Origin: Epiperipatus broadwayi
Lineage: Eukaryota; Onychophora; Udeonychophora; Euonychophora; Peripatidae
DNA: 64,000 bases
Reading direction: 5' to 3'
NCBI GenBank assembly: GCA_028023455.1
Contig: JAQFVV010000257.1
Location: 186,001-250,000, forward strand
The translations under genes and the position numbers were made by a program. The notes under the pieces were generated by a model. It saw only the letters and a list, made by a program, of their open reading frames with translations, was not told the origin of the DNA and made no database searches. Positions 1 through 11,290 of the stretch are shown here, in pieces. The first letter of the stretch is position 1. Each line of letters starts with the position of its first letter.

Positions 1-367
1 TATGAGTTATCATGAGTTTAGAGCGTTAATAAAAAGTTCATTTTAAAATCCTATTAATTATTTAACTTGTTTTAAATAAATGATATGCCTTAATGAAATT
101 GGTTTGAACTTTTTCATTAAATAAATTATTAATTTTTATATAATTATTTGCATTTTAATGCATATTCCAATTATAGTAAGGTGCAAAGTTAATTCTCTCA
201 TTTATTTATTAAATAATTACAAATAAAATTTGTAATAACATTATCCATATTTTGAAGCCTTATGACTTAGGGAAAATTATATTATAAACATATATCTTAT
301 TTTGATTCAATTTAATACAATAATCATAACTATAAATTTATATTTTCAAAATAGAATATATATATAT
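1..367. other. AT-rich stretch with no recognisable feature
   Basis: I see no open frame, repeat unit or RNA-like structure here. It ends in a short TA run that abuts the candidate solo LTR. Confidence 0.6.
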
Positions 368-791
368 TGTAACGAGCACAAACGTTCGTTACATTGTTTT
401 TTTTATATTTATTAAACATGAAAGTAAATCAAAAAGTTCGCATTTAAAAATTTTCTTTAAGAATTAAAAATTGAAATTAAATATCATCTTAAACTCGTAT
501 ATATTAAATCGCACAGATAAAAAAAAATTATTAAAATAAAACTGTATTAAAAATAGAAAAGGTATTTTAAAACAAAAACTTAAAAAGATTTAGAGATAAA
601 AATATATCTTTGATTTGGAAAACAGGTTAATTAAAGAGAAATGGAAATGATTGTTAATTAGTTAAATGTAAACCAGCCTTGGGCATTTAAATGTAAAAAC
701 ATCGGTCAGAGAGGAAAACAATAGAAACTTTTAGCAAATGAAATAAATCCATTGGGAAATCGGACCTCAAGGAAAAGGATCATCGCATCGA

Positions 792-833
792 TGACGTAAT
801 GTAAATTTAATCCTTCACATTAATATAAAAAGG
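792..833 (+). promoter_or_regulatory. possible promoter: CRE-like site plus TATA box
   Basis: TGACGTAA at 792-799 matches a CREB/ATF site and TAATATAAAAAGG at 821-833 resembles a TATA box about 30 bp downstream. Both sit in the GC-richer part of the candidate solo LTR, so they could be its own promoter. This is motif evidence only. Confidence 0.25.
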
Positions 834-1412
834 ACAAATTTGGAAATTATTAATTAGTGAGTTATTGATGATTATTATGATGTAACAGCTAGGTGTTAGT
901 GCTGAGGGGATTGAAAAAGACGCACAGCTTCAATCCCTTCAGTTCTGCTAAGAAAGGAAGAAAAATGAACCATCGTTTCTACATTGAGGACCAACTACAC
1001 TAAAAAATCTCCGGATGGATAAATAAATCGGCCAATAGGATACCAATCTTCGGATGACATGGGAATTCACGTTCAAACGGCAAGGAATATATGAAGATGA
1101 ACTATTTAAATAACCGTAAGAACTTTAAAATTTATGAACAGTAAATTAAAAACTTTCCAGATTTAAATAATTGCAATATTATTCTATCTGACCAACATTA
1201 TTTATTAATTAGTTCTAATTTTATTTCATGTATTTATTTTGTAAAATCATTTCCATTTATTTATTTTTTGTTCTTTAAGTTTTATTATGATTTTTGTTTT
1301 CCGTTAAATTAATTATAAAAATGTTAAACTTAAGTCGGGCGTGAATGGCTGTATAGATTTGTAAAGTTATATTAGGGGAGGGTAATCTTAGGTTATTTAT
1401 GTCGTTGTTAGA

Positions 1413-1607
1413 TTGGGTCAATGGATTGGATATATTGATGTAGTTAGTAGTTGTAATCGGAGATTCGCTACTGGCAGAATCATTTATATATACGCCGCAC
1501 TCACCCGGTTGCCTATGGAAGGAATTATAAGACGGAGAACGCAGTTCCTTTCTATGGAGCTTTTTTTTTTGTTCTTCTCGTTAGATAGATGTAATATTCC
1601 TATCTGA
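1413..1607 (+). other. GC-richer island with a 64-codon open frame, not recognised
   Basis: The segment 1330-1560 has several CpGs and reads open for 64 codons. The protein has no motif I recognise. Because it lies inside the candidate LTR I regard it as LTR leader sequence rather than a gene. Confidence 0.15.
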
Positions 1608-2589
1608 TTGAGAGTCAATGTCTTTTTTTAATTCTTTTGGTGCTGCCGTATTTCGTATTACATTGAATACATCGATATATCAGATGGATTGATGCCAGTT
1701 TGACTGCGAATTTTAGCCTATGGTTAAATAGGGATAGAATATTTTAATTTCAATGCAAATCTATGTAGTATTCATACTCGATTCTAAATAAAAATGCATT
1801 AAATTTAAGTTGTTTATAGACACTTGCATGGATTGTTTATCGGTTAACTATGTTTGCATTTTCATATTTGATCAAAATATATAGACATTCAATAAATAAT
1901 GATACCTTACGGTGAGTATCTAATATGTATTTATTCGGATGTCTTTTAAGTTATTGGTGACAATGCAAGTATCTTATGGTGAATACTATTGGGTTACATA
2001 TAAATTTCCCTCCGCAATTGTCAGTAATCAATAATTTTATATTTTGGTCGCTTATGTTTACTTTGGAATGTTTTTAACCGTGTAATCTATGTAACCGATC
2101 TATAGCAACTTATTATAACAAGCTTTTATAATCCCATCTGTGCGAACTTAATTAAAATGTAAAATTAGAATATAATAGTAATTAAAGGTAAATTAAAGTC
2201 AAAAATCAAAGTTAAAAATAATGTTAAATGTTAAAATGTAAACTAATACTAAAATAATTTTAAATCTTATATATATGTGCATAAATAAATATTTGTATGT
2301 TAATTACTGGCAGTGGCTTATTTTATTTATTTTTTAATGTTGAAATCTAATTAGATAAGATCTTATATTATTTAATCTCTGCTATTCCACTGAGCTAGTG
2401 ACATGGGCTAACGACCGGAATCAAAATTTAAAAAAAAAAAAATTTTTTTTTTGACTTACGTATCTGCCTACTTTATAAATTTTTCTAGGTTCAAATGCCT
2501 AGATGGCGCCCCGTAGTGCAGTTTATGTGAAGTCACCTTTCTCTGGATCGTTACAATATATATATATACTTATTGGACAATAAATAATT

Positions 2590-2698
2590 GTGGGATTCCA
2601 CCTTTATTGCTAAAAGGAGATTGCATTAACAATGGTTTAAGATTGTTGATTGTTATTGATATTGGAATTGTCTAAGTGTTGACTGATGTTAATGATTT
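2590..2698 (+). repeat. interspersed repeat R1, copy 1
   Basis: This sequence recurs inverted at 5961-6069 and in shorter, diverged form at 2897-2975 and 26880-26950. Shared blocks are GGGATTCCACCTTTATTG near one end and ATTGTCTAAGTGTTGACTG near the other. No coding capacity or tRNA boxes are seen. It may be the end of a larger element. Confidence 0.6.
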
Positions 2699-2896
2699 CT
2701 TATTAACCCATATTATCTTGAGCATTATTACACTATTATTTAAGTAATACCTGTTGGGTACAATTTGAAAATTATAATTATAATTTGAATGTTGTAATAG
2801 ATTATTTATTAGCCTGCCTTCAGAATAGGTTATACTTACCCCTTTAATTGAGGTTTTTAAAACTTCCTTGTATCAATAATTTTAGTCTCTATGATT

Positions 2897-2975
2897 ATAA
2901 ATAAAGGTAGGATTCCATTTTTATGATTAAGAGAAAGTTGGTTGTCTTGACAACAGATTGAGACTGTTATTGATA
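2897..2975 (+). repeat. interspersed repeat R1, diverged partial copy
   Basis: It shares the GGATTCCA block, the TTGTCTTGACAACAG block (as in the copy at 5961-6069) and the TGTTATTGATATT block with the other R1 copies, but lacks the final block. It directly precedes the first 0.3-kb direct repeat, so R1 and that repeat may belong to one element. Confidence 0.45.
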
Positions 2976-2985
2976 TTTTCTGACT

Positions 2986-3296
2986 GATTTGAAGATATTT
3001 ACGTATCTGAAAAATTCATGCTTTCAAACTGATAGAAATGTGTTTCATAAATGCTGATTGTAGAGTTAGTATTTAGATCTAGTTTCTGGTTTTTCTACCC
3101 TTTACTGATGTGAACCAATTAGCTCAAAACCATGGTCTAAAGGTTGGAGACAACAAAAGAGATATTGAATTCAATCTCGCTCAGCATTTATGTAAACAAA
3201 AGCTTGTTAGGAGCTATTGGTAAAGCTTCATCTAGTGATCATAAAATGCAAACTAAGAGCTAGTTACGAAATTTATAACTGGTTTTGTTTATCATA
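2986..3296 (+). repeat. 0.3-kb direct repeat, copy 1 (possible PLE terminal repeat)
   Basis: It aligns over its whole length with 3404-3716, with about 20 substitutions. The two copies are 107 bp apart, too close for a normal LTR element. Copy 2 holds a hammerhead-like motif; in copy 1 the matching core is damaged, with the conserved GAAA read as AAAA. Tandem terminal repeats with hammerheads are typical of Penelope-like elements, so this may be a PLE remnant without its ORF. No coding part remains to confirm this. Confidence 0.7.
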
Positions 3297-3403
3297 AATG
3301 TACTTTTGAAGGTTTTTGCAATGATATATATTGCAGAGGCTTTTACTATAGGGTGAAACTGAACTGATTTCAGACCCATATAGCTGTCTAGTTTGTTTGG
3401 CTG

Positions 3404-3716
3404 GATTTGAAGATATTTACGTATCTGAAAAATTCATGCTTTCAAACTGATAGAAACGTGTTTCATAAATGCTGATTGTAGAGTTAGTATTTAGATCTAG
3501 TTTCTGGTCTTCCTACCCTTTACTGATGTGAGCCAATTAGCTTGAAACCATGGTCTAAAGGTTGGAGACAATGAAAGAGATATTGAATTTTATCTCTCTC
3601 AATGTTTATGTAAACAAAACCTTGTTAAGAGCTATTGGTAAAGCTCCATCTAGTGATCATAAAATGCAAGCTAAAAGCAAGTTACAAAATTTATAACTTG
3701 TTTTGTTTCTCATATA
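3404..3716 (+). repeat. 0.3-kb direct repeat, copy 2 (possible PLE terminal repeat)
   Basis: This is the better-preserved copy of the repeat at 2986-3296. It carries the hammerhead-like motif at 3517-3561. Its 3' end, about 35 bp ending in a TA run, is itself duplicated in tandem at 3722-3760. Confidence 0.7.
3517..3561 (+). ncRNA. candidate hammerhead ribozyme
   Basis: Elements occur in hammerhead order. Stem I is CCTTTA (3517-3522) with TAAAGG (3556-3561), six perfect pairs. The core is CTGATGT (3523-3529), where the consensus is CTGANGA. Stem II is GAGC with GCTT around a 6-base loop. Then comes GAAA (3544-3547). Stem III is the self-complementary ACCATGGT (3547-3554), followed by C at the expected cleavage position (3555). 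A helix III this short would form best between two molecules, as known for dimeric hammerheads in PLEs. The A-to-T change at the last core base may abolish activity. Confidence 0.45.
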
Positions 3717-4230
3717 TATATATATTTATAACTTGTTTTGTTTCTCATATATATATATAACACAACAGTTAAATAAATCAAGACTACAAATACTATAAAG
3801 AGATACATTAAATGATAATTTCCAAGTGGAAATAAAAAATAAAATTAAAAGCTAAATTCTTGTATATTGACTTTATCAAGATATATATATTTTATTCAAT
3901 AATATTCCTGAATAAATAGGTGGCTTACTTCAGTTATTTGTTTTGATAAGCAGAAATTCTGTAATCACATTTTTTAAATAGATAATCATCTTGATACAGT
4001 TAACATTTTTGAGCTTTAGTGGCACATAAATAAATACAAATGGGCAAAATCATCACACAAAAATAGACTTAACTTATCTTGAGAAATGGGGGATAGATTC
4101 TGTAATTTTCAGAAATTGCATAAAAGCAAAGCAACAAGGAAAAATACTTTAAAATTTGCATTAAAAAATAAGGAAATAAGATATGACTAATAAAAAATTT
4201 CAAATATTTGAAAAAAATTAATACAAGACA
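3717..4230. other. AT-rich stretch with a short tandem duplication
   Basis: The end of the preceding repeat is duplicated at 3722-3760. The rest shows no ORF or repeat I recognise. The last part would be downstream of the minus-strand exon at 4316-4400. Confidence 0.5.
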
Positions 4231-4240
4231 AACTTTTTTT

Positions 4241-4246
4241 TTTATT
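4241..4246 (-). promoter_or_regulatory. probable poly(A) signal AATAAA
   Basis: AATAAA reads on the minus strand about 70 bases past the stop codon of the exon at 4316-4400 and is followed by an A run. Such signals are common by chance in this base composition; the position is what gives it weight. Confidence 0.3.
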
Positions 4247-4315
4247 AACTACAGTATTTAATTTTACATTTTTTCATACATATTTTAATCATTACTGCTA
4301 TTTAACAATATGCGT

Positions 4316-4400
4316 TCATTTGTGAACTGGTAAGAAATCAGATTCATGATGTGATGAACAACTAGCACCACTTTCAGTCTTATGCTGTGCTAACGGTTTT
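4316..4400 (-). CDS. probable terminal coding exon, unidentified gene
   Basis: On the minus strand a T-rich tract ends in GATATAGAAACAG, a good splice acceptor. It opens into 27 in-frame codons and a TGA stop at 4316-4318. The peptide starts KPLAQHKTESG and ends DFLPVHK. It is rich in Ser, His and charged residues, looks disordered, and has a balanced composition unlike translated AT-rich DNA. A poly(A) signal follows about 70 bases on. I do not recognise the protein and found no convincing upstream exon at higher coordinates. A chance frame is possible since the exon is short. Confidence 0.35.
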
Positions 4401-4410
4401 CTGTTTCTAT

Positions 4411-5950
4411 ATCAAAAAGTGAGATCACAATCAAAACAAAAAGATTATACATTATCATTTGAAAGATTATTTTCAGTTTACAAAATCAATGAAATCTTTT
4501 TTATTTATTTTAACAATCTAAAAAATTATTTATTTCTCTTATATCTAACAAAATACATTTTAAAAGTTAAAAATTATTGAATATTTATTGCGATATTTTT
4601 ATATTTAAGTATAAATCTATTATTATTATTTACTCATTAGTACAAGTAGGTTATTTACATAGAAACTAAGATTGTAAATACAGATTCAGGCCATATTCAT
4701 GTTAGTTGCTAATATACCGTTATATTTTTGAAAAAAAAAAAGGTATTTCAAGTCAAAATAAGTTATTAATAATTTAAATTTGTTGATATCTAATAAATAT
4801 AGTGAAATATGAAAGATATTAAGAAGAAACATGAATCGCATAACTTCAAAATCGCATGAAAATAATCCGCATAAAACAGGACCCAAGTGTACTCAATTTT
4901 ATTATTAAAGGTGCTACTTTCTGAAGCAGGACATATTCACACTTCCATTTTTAATTTTAGGTTCATTTTTCTTATTAATACTACAGTACTTAATTGAGTT
5001 TGAAGTTGGGCAGTTAAGTTTTGTATTAGCTGTAAAACTTTTTTTTAAATTTATATAAGAATAATAGATATTAATACGTGTGGAAAACGTACTATTTATA
5101 AAGAAAAGAATTCAAATTCTTTAGAAAATCTTAGTAATTTAAGTATTTTTAAATAGATACAATGATAAAGCATATTTTATAAGTAGTAAGAATATTTTAA
5201 CAAAAAGAATTTCACAAGAGAGTCTTATAAATAATAAAAATAAAGAAAATTTTACCTCACTTATTAACTTCAAATTATTTGTCAGTTTTGAACAAAATAT
5301 TAGTAGATTTATAATGATTAGTTCTCTTCAAACTTTGTTTTAAGATTTTTTTAAAAAAAATATAAAAATTTAATATTTGAAATTTATCTTCTCTTTGAGA
5401 GTTAAGATGAAGTTTCAAACCACTCTGATATAAATTTTAATATAGGTCTGACCTAAAAGCATTCATTCAAATAGTTTTGTATTTCTCATATTATATAATG
5501 GAATTTGAGAAACAATAATTAAGTTACTCATATTTGAAGTCAAACCATTGCAATCCTTTTATATATAATTATATTAAATTCAATTATATTCTTTTTTTAT
5601 TAACTTAGAATAATTTATCACTTTTTAAATAAATTATTAGATTTTATTTTTTTAAAGATGTCTTTTAATAAATTTTGTGAAATGGTATTTCTATAAATAT
5701 ATATTTCATTTACTGGAAAATGATGTGCTTTACGACACACACACATATATATATACACACACTTTGTAAGTGAAGTAATATCATGATAGTATTTATCTGT
5801 AATCATAAGTTTTTAACTCTTTATTAATTAGTTTTTCTTAAATGTTCAATAATGATAATACCTTCTTTTAAACTTTAAACCTAGTTTTTAAATTTTATTT
5901 TGCATATATTATTTGGGTTTTAAGTAGTGTTAAAATGACAAAGGTACCTA
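4411..5950. other. AT-rich stretch; possible intron of the minus-strand gene
   Basis: No exon, ORF or repeat could be supported. The longest frames (4686-4886 and 5618-5806, both minus) translate to low-complexity Phe/Leu/Ile/Lys sequence. A CA/TA microsatellite lies near 5738-5762. Confidence 0.5.
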
Positions 5951-5960
5951 GTCATATATA

Positions 5961-6069
5961 TAATCATTAGAAACCAGTCAACACTTAGACAATCCCAATA
6001 TCAATAACGATGAACAATTTCCAACTGTTGTCAAGGCAACCTCCTTTTAACAATAAAGGTGGAATCCCA
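5961..6069 (-). repeat. interspersed repeat R1, inverted copy
   Basis: Reverse-complemented, it aligns end to end with 2590-2698, from GGGATTCCACC to AAGTGTTGACTGG, with scattered substitutions. It adds a TTGTCAAGGCAACC-type block also seen at 2897-2975. Confidence 0.6.
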
Positions 6070-6074
6070 TATAT

Positions 6075-7027
6075 ATTGAAGCTGTGGGGTTTAAGCATAA
6101 GCATGAGTATTATCAACATAATGTAGAAATACTACTACTGCTGCTATCAATAGTAAGCAATATAGGAACAGTAATAGAAGAAATTATAAAAATAATGGCT
6201 TGATGGTAGAAATGAATATAATAAGATTTAAATATTAAAGTTAATTTTTATCTAATCAATATTTTAACTATAACTTAATTTTTATATTTAAAGATAAATT
6301 GCCTAGACAAAGCAGAAAAAAAGACATAATAACTATCTGATATTGCAATAAATGTGTTAACTTTAATCAAAGCTATAATTATCAACACTTTTAGGTTAAC
6401 TCATGGTTGTTGCATTCATCTGCTTTATAATGGGATTTAACAGCCAATCTATATAGATGTGACAAAACACAAACTATAAACTGCATAGTTAATGACTGAC
6501 TATTGTGACAATGATGACCAAAGTTTTTAATAAAACCTCTAATGAATCTTATTTCGTAATTGAAATGTCTACAAATTTCTTTATGATATTTCGTTAATAG
6601 CAAGTCTGGCTAAAAAGAAATCCATAGATTCAATAAATAAATATGTAATCATATGATAGCTTTTGTTAAACAATATATATAAGGAGATGTAAATTTATTT
6701 TTATTGATGCTTTATTTACGCGGTACAATTTGTATATGATTAAATGATGTCTAGTATAATGAAACCCAAAAGAATAATTTAATATTTTAAATCTTTACTT
6801 GCATAGACTTTCTTGCCTGATCATTTAATCTTAAATAATAAGAAAGAATAATATATTTTGACTGTTTATACTTATCATCAGATGATTTATTGTAATTACT
6901 AAGACAAAGTTTTTAAGTCATTAATTATTTACATTGCAAGGATAAAATGGAAATGTTTACTAATCTTTATTGTAAGATTGGGGGGGGGGGGTATGAAGAG
7001 TATTTAAATTTTTTCGTTACTAAAATG
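6075..7027. other. AT-rich stretch without recognised features
   Basis: No coding or repeat structure was identified apart from a G run at 6980-6989 just before the SINE. Confidence 0.5.
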
Positions 7028-7042
7028 AAATACTTACTTTCT

Positions 7043-7150
7043 TGTCAAGCGCTATTAGCCGAGAGGTCATCGCGGCCGCCTTGCAAGCAAGAGGTTGGTT
7101 GCAGACGGTTGTGGGTTAGCGTCCCGGCCGGTGCTATGACACATAAAAAA
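7043..7150 (+). mobile_element. tRNA-derived SINE, full length
   Basis: A GC-rich island starting GTCAAGCGCTATTAGCCGAG contains a box A-like TAGCCGAGAGG and a box B-like GGGTTAGCGTCCC, with a tRNA-like spacing, and ends in CACAT plus an A run. It is flanked by a perfect 15-bp duplication AAATACTTACTTTCT at 7028-7042 and 7151-7165, diagnostic of LINE-mediated insertion. The head resembles a class II (Leu/Ser-like) tRNA. Three further copies occur, at 31200, 31796 and 56957. Box B carries a C-to-A change from the GGTTCG seen in the other copies. Confidence 0.9.
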
Positions 7151-7165
7151 AAATACTTACTTTCT

Positions 7166-9316
7166 ATCAACAATTCTAACTTCATAATAATGCTTAAAAT
7201 CAGGAATAGGTTATCGATGAAAATTTTGAGGATTAAAATTTAAAAGCATTAAAATTTTAATCACCATTACCCTGAAGATAAAACAAGTTTATATCCAGAT
7301 CTTCAATAGAGAGTCCAAAAAACTTCAAAAATATTCCCACAAATTGCAAAGTACTTCAAATAAGGAGTGAGTATTTTTGATAATAATCTTTATGACTGCC
7401 AACGTATAACAGATAGATGATAATTAACAAATTTGTTATATTTATTTATAATTAGAGCCAATGTTTTTTATGTTGCATGAAATTAATTATTAAAATAACA
7501 TTTTTATAATTATAAAGACTTAATTTGAATTGAAATTGCTGTCTTATTAAATTTAGTTTAATGTCCTAATTTATCATTAATATTATTTTTTTATATTAAA
7601 ATAATAATTATAACAAATCAATAGATGAAGACTTTTCTGTAATTTTAAATATTTGTAACTTCTATATATGTTTATTAATACAAATTTAAGTTTTCTCCTA
7701 TGTGAAACTGTAAAGAAAAAAACATTTCTTTTTATTAAACGGAGAATTAATTATTTATATAAAAATGCATTATAATACGTTGTAGTATTAATATTTCATT
7801 TATTCTTAATGTATAAGCTTAAATGAAGTTAAAATATTTATAGTTTTAAAATAGATTTGTCCCGCAATTTCTCAGTCAGGATCATGGGAATTCATAATGA
7901 AGTACATGTCCAGTTACAAATTTGACTCTTAAACTTCCAAAAAAGCAAATATTTACATATACAAAGACTTTTTATTGGTATTAAACAAAAAAATCAGAGA
8001 AGTATCTGAACAAAATGAAATAAGGAAATTAAAAAATGAAAGAAATATCCTGAGTTCTGCAATCCATAATGAACATGGGCATGCGTGGGCGCAAGATCCG
8101 TGATTGTCCCATTACATACTTATGATTTTTTTTAATCTTTAAGCCTTATTCTTTGTTAAACTGGGATTCTTAATACTTATTTACTTATAAATATTTTTTG
8201 ATGTCTGACACTGGTAAATTAGCATACTTTCTTTAATCATAAAGAAATATAATATTTATATTGGCTTCTGATTGTTCCTATCATTGTTGGCTGTTTTTTT
8301 TTTATGGTGGGAAGAGTCCAAAATATTACTCAATACATAATTGTACATAAGCAATTACTGTTGTATATATAATACAGTGATACTTTTTAAAAATTATCTT
8401 AGTTAATTAATGAAAATTTATTTAAAATATGTAAATATGAAGAGTGTTATAGCATAGGGATTAGTACGATGGGCTGTCTTATCTAGGTTTTAAATCTCTG
8501 TGAAAATTGGAGAGTTGTAAAATTTTAATCAAGACTAGAATTTTTTCTATTATCAAATTAAAGTTAACTTTATTGATGAAATTATTTTTTGGTCAAAAAA
8601 ATTGGGTATTGAGTTTTTATAAAGTTTAACTATTTGATTAGCCTGATGACTTTTATCTTCCCATCCTCCATTTCTCTATAGAAAGATTATAGAGAGACTT
8701 TCTCCATAAATTAGGTTATTTAAAGACTATTTTATTTTTAGTATCCTTATATGTAATCATTGTGTAGTAAATTTATTTAAACATCTCAACTCACATCATT
8801 TAATCACACAACAAATGAAAGTAGAACCAAAATGAAAACGTTTTAATCTACAATCTGAGTTATTTATTAGGTGAATAAATATTAATAATATCATTTGAAA
8901 CATTCAAAATCTATCAAGAGTCTGATTCAAATTGGCCTTAGACGATATTTTATTTTTATTACATATACCAGCTGTATCTTCAGTTTTGCTTGCATTAATA
9001 AAATAAAAAAATATAATGTAGTTGATAAATTGAAACATATTTACATAATATTTACATGAAATAATAATACATAAGTTAGCAACAGGAGCTCAGAAATGAC
9101 TGTTGTAACATATTTTTATAAACATTCAGTTCAGCTATCTTCCATGGAAAAATGAAGATTAGGACCATTTGTATGTTTGAGTTTCTTGATCTAAAATTTT
9201 TGCTAACTTTTATTTGGTGAATTTTTATTTATAAGGGCCAAAAATTTTATATTATTTTATCATTTTTATTTTACATTTATATATGACTTTTAATAAACAA
9301 AATTTATATTTTATAG
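7166..9316. other. AT-rich stretch, largely featureless
   Basis: No exon or element could be supported except the tRNA-like relic at 8449-8505. A slightly GC-richer patch lies at 8045-8105 but has no usable frame. Confidence 0.5.
8449..8505 (+). repeat. decayed tRNA-like (SINE) relic
   Basis: ATAGCATAGGGATTAGTACG resembles a box A region, and GGTTTTAAATCTC about 25 bases later resembles a degraded box B (GGTTCRANTCC). No target-site duplication is evident. It is a different family from the SINE at 7043. Confidence 0.25.
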
Positions 9317-11290
9317 AAATGCAAAAAGGGGTTTGCTATTGATTGAAAACAATTTTTTGATTCTTTTCATTGATCTCAAATAAATTGAGAATGGAAACTC
9401 CTAATATCTACTTCTTGTTTTTTTCACTGTATTTTTTTAAAAAGTATATGTTTGGTAACAATGTCAATAGCCTATTTACTAACATATATCATCCAATTTG
9501 GTGAAGTTATTGAATTTTAACTGAGTTTAAGAACAAGAAAATGTTATGGTTTTCCTTTCTTAGACAGCATATGGTTTTTAATTAAGGTATTTGTTGAGTT
9601 TTTTTTGATGGTACAATGGAAGTGTATGTGAATTTTCATTTATATTTTTATACTTACATGTATGGTAGACAAAAATAGATAATGACTATAAAATCATCAG
9701 ACAAGAATTTTGGTTTGGTTTTTTTTTTTCTTTCCTTTTTATTTTTTTTATAAATTACAATAAAAAATTTTAATAAAAAAAAAATTTTTTATTTTAAAAA
9801 AAAAAATTAAAAAAAAAAACAAGGAAAGTAAACTGTACCTTTTTATAAAGACATAAATATTTAAAGCACAGATGAATTTTAGGATTAATTTTGGATAAAA
9901 GATGAACTAACATAACTGGGAGATTGATGATATATCAAATTAAGTAATAAGATGTTAATTATTTAACTTAATGGAACCATATTAAATGCAGATAATTCAT
10001 GTTTCTGCTCCAGTAAATCCTCATTCTGATGAACGAAGTAGAATTTGTAAAGGTGCTCAAAATGCTTTTCATTAGACCAAATAACATTTTAAAATTGTTA
10101 TAAGAAGTTTTAATGTTAAAAATGGTAAATAATTGAAAAATGTGCGAAAATATAGACTTGTATAATTTGTAAGAAATAAAACACAGTACATTTATTTTTT
10201 GAATAAAATGCAAAATGAAATGGACATTGAAACATCTAAATGAAAACATAGCTAAACTGAATTATATTTAACAGAAAATGTTATTTTAAGATTGCAAAGA
10301 TTCAACACAGGAAGTGATTATTGATTGGTGAAATATATAAAATATGTATTAATATAAGGCTAGATAAACTAATAAAAAAGTTAATATTAATAGTTATATT
10401 TCTAACCTTCAGAAAGTTTGTGAATTTAAATTAAAACTTATAAATTGTTTTAAAATATTAAAAGACTGTGAAAATGGTTAGACCTTAGTGACACCAATAA
10501 GAAGATAAATAATATTTTATTAAATATTTAAAGTAGATAGCATAAACCAAAAAAATCTCAAAAATATATATTGATATTGGAAAAAAAGTAGTGCCAATAA
10601 TTAATAAAAAAAAGAGACAATATCATGAATTGTGTGGTGAATTTTATTTGAGTGAAAGTGAAGCTATAAAATTGCAGACTTATATAAGATTTTTTTTATT
10701 AAGATTGATACTAACAACATAATAAATGTTGGACTGAAGCCAAACAAAAAAGCAAGTTAGATTTATAAATAAACCACTTCTAAATATAAAATATCAATGA
10801 AGATGAGTTGGTATTTATATTGAACGTTATAGATTATGAAATGACAATTGATTGTTCTCTATGGCAAATAAAGCTTTGGAACATCAAAATATAGGCCTAG
10901 GATATTGTAAATTCTATAGACATTTAACAAAATGCAATGTCTATGACTGACTATATTATATAATGATAGTGAGAAATTAAACATAGATAAATGTATTCAA
11001 CAAAGTTATTATCTTTTCAAAACTTTCTGTTTTATGTGAAATATTTTGTGAATTAAAATGCACATATAAGACAATAAAAAACGGTTTTTTTAAAAAAAAA
11101 TTATCTAGACTCTGCACTTGATATAATTGTTTTAACAACTAATACTTAAGAGAAAATGTTGTAATGGTTATTGGATGAGAACAAGAAAGTACTACTAATG
11201 ATAAATGTTAACAGGATTATAGTAATGTTTAATAGTTTTTCAAAAAAGAATGAAATAAAGATTGATTGTATTTAATTAAAAGAAGTCTAT
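9317..11290 (+). pseudogene. heavily decayed non-LTR retrotransposon, LINE family A copy 2
   Basis: This stretch follows the better copy at 44133-46845 in order. The 5' leader matches at 9317-9412. The endonuclease segment around GATAATTCA...CTCCAGTAA is at about 9990-10050. The region before the second endonuclease motif is at 10080-10330. The reverse transcriptase segments are at about 10735-10900 and 10920-11020, and the palm/thumb part is at 11100-11280. The catalytic FADD position now reads as non-coding sequence, and stops occur throughout. It is shorter than copy 1 because of many deletions. It ends about 350 bp before the ANKRD27-like exon, so it sits in an intron of that gene in the same orientation. 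Confidence 0.75.

Larger units (their letters stand above)
368..2555. mobile_element. candidate solo LTR (about 2.2 kb)
   Basis: The segment begins TGTAACGA and ends TCGTTACA, a perfect 8-bp terminal inverted repeat with the TG...CA ends of retroviral-type LTRs. ATAT flanks both sides, but the flanks are TA repeats, so this is weak as a target-site duplication. Inside, 660-1100 and 1330-1560 are clearly richer in GC than the surroundings and contain a CRE-like site plus TATA box. No gag or pol homology is present. The first 28 bp (368-395) also form a small palindrome. Alternative readings are a chance pairing of two short ends or a DNA transposon. No second copy in the window tests it. Confidence 0.3.

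Noticed and set aside
2384-2430. tRNA gene-like CTAGCTCAGTGG on the minus strand
   Set aside because: Only a box A-like piece is present; no box B or cloverleaf can be drawn.
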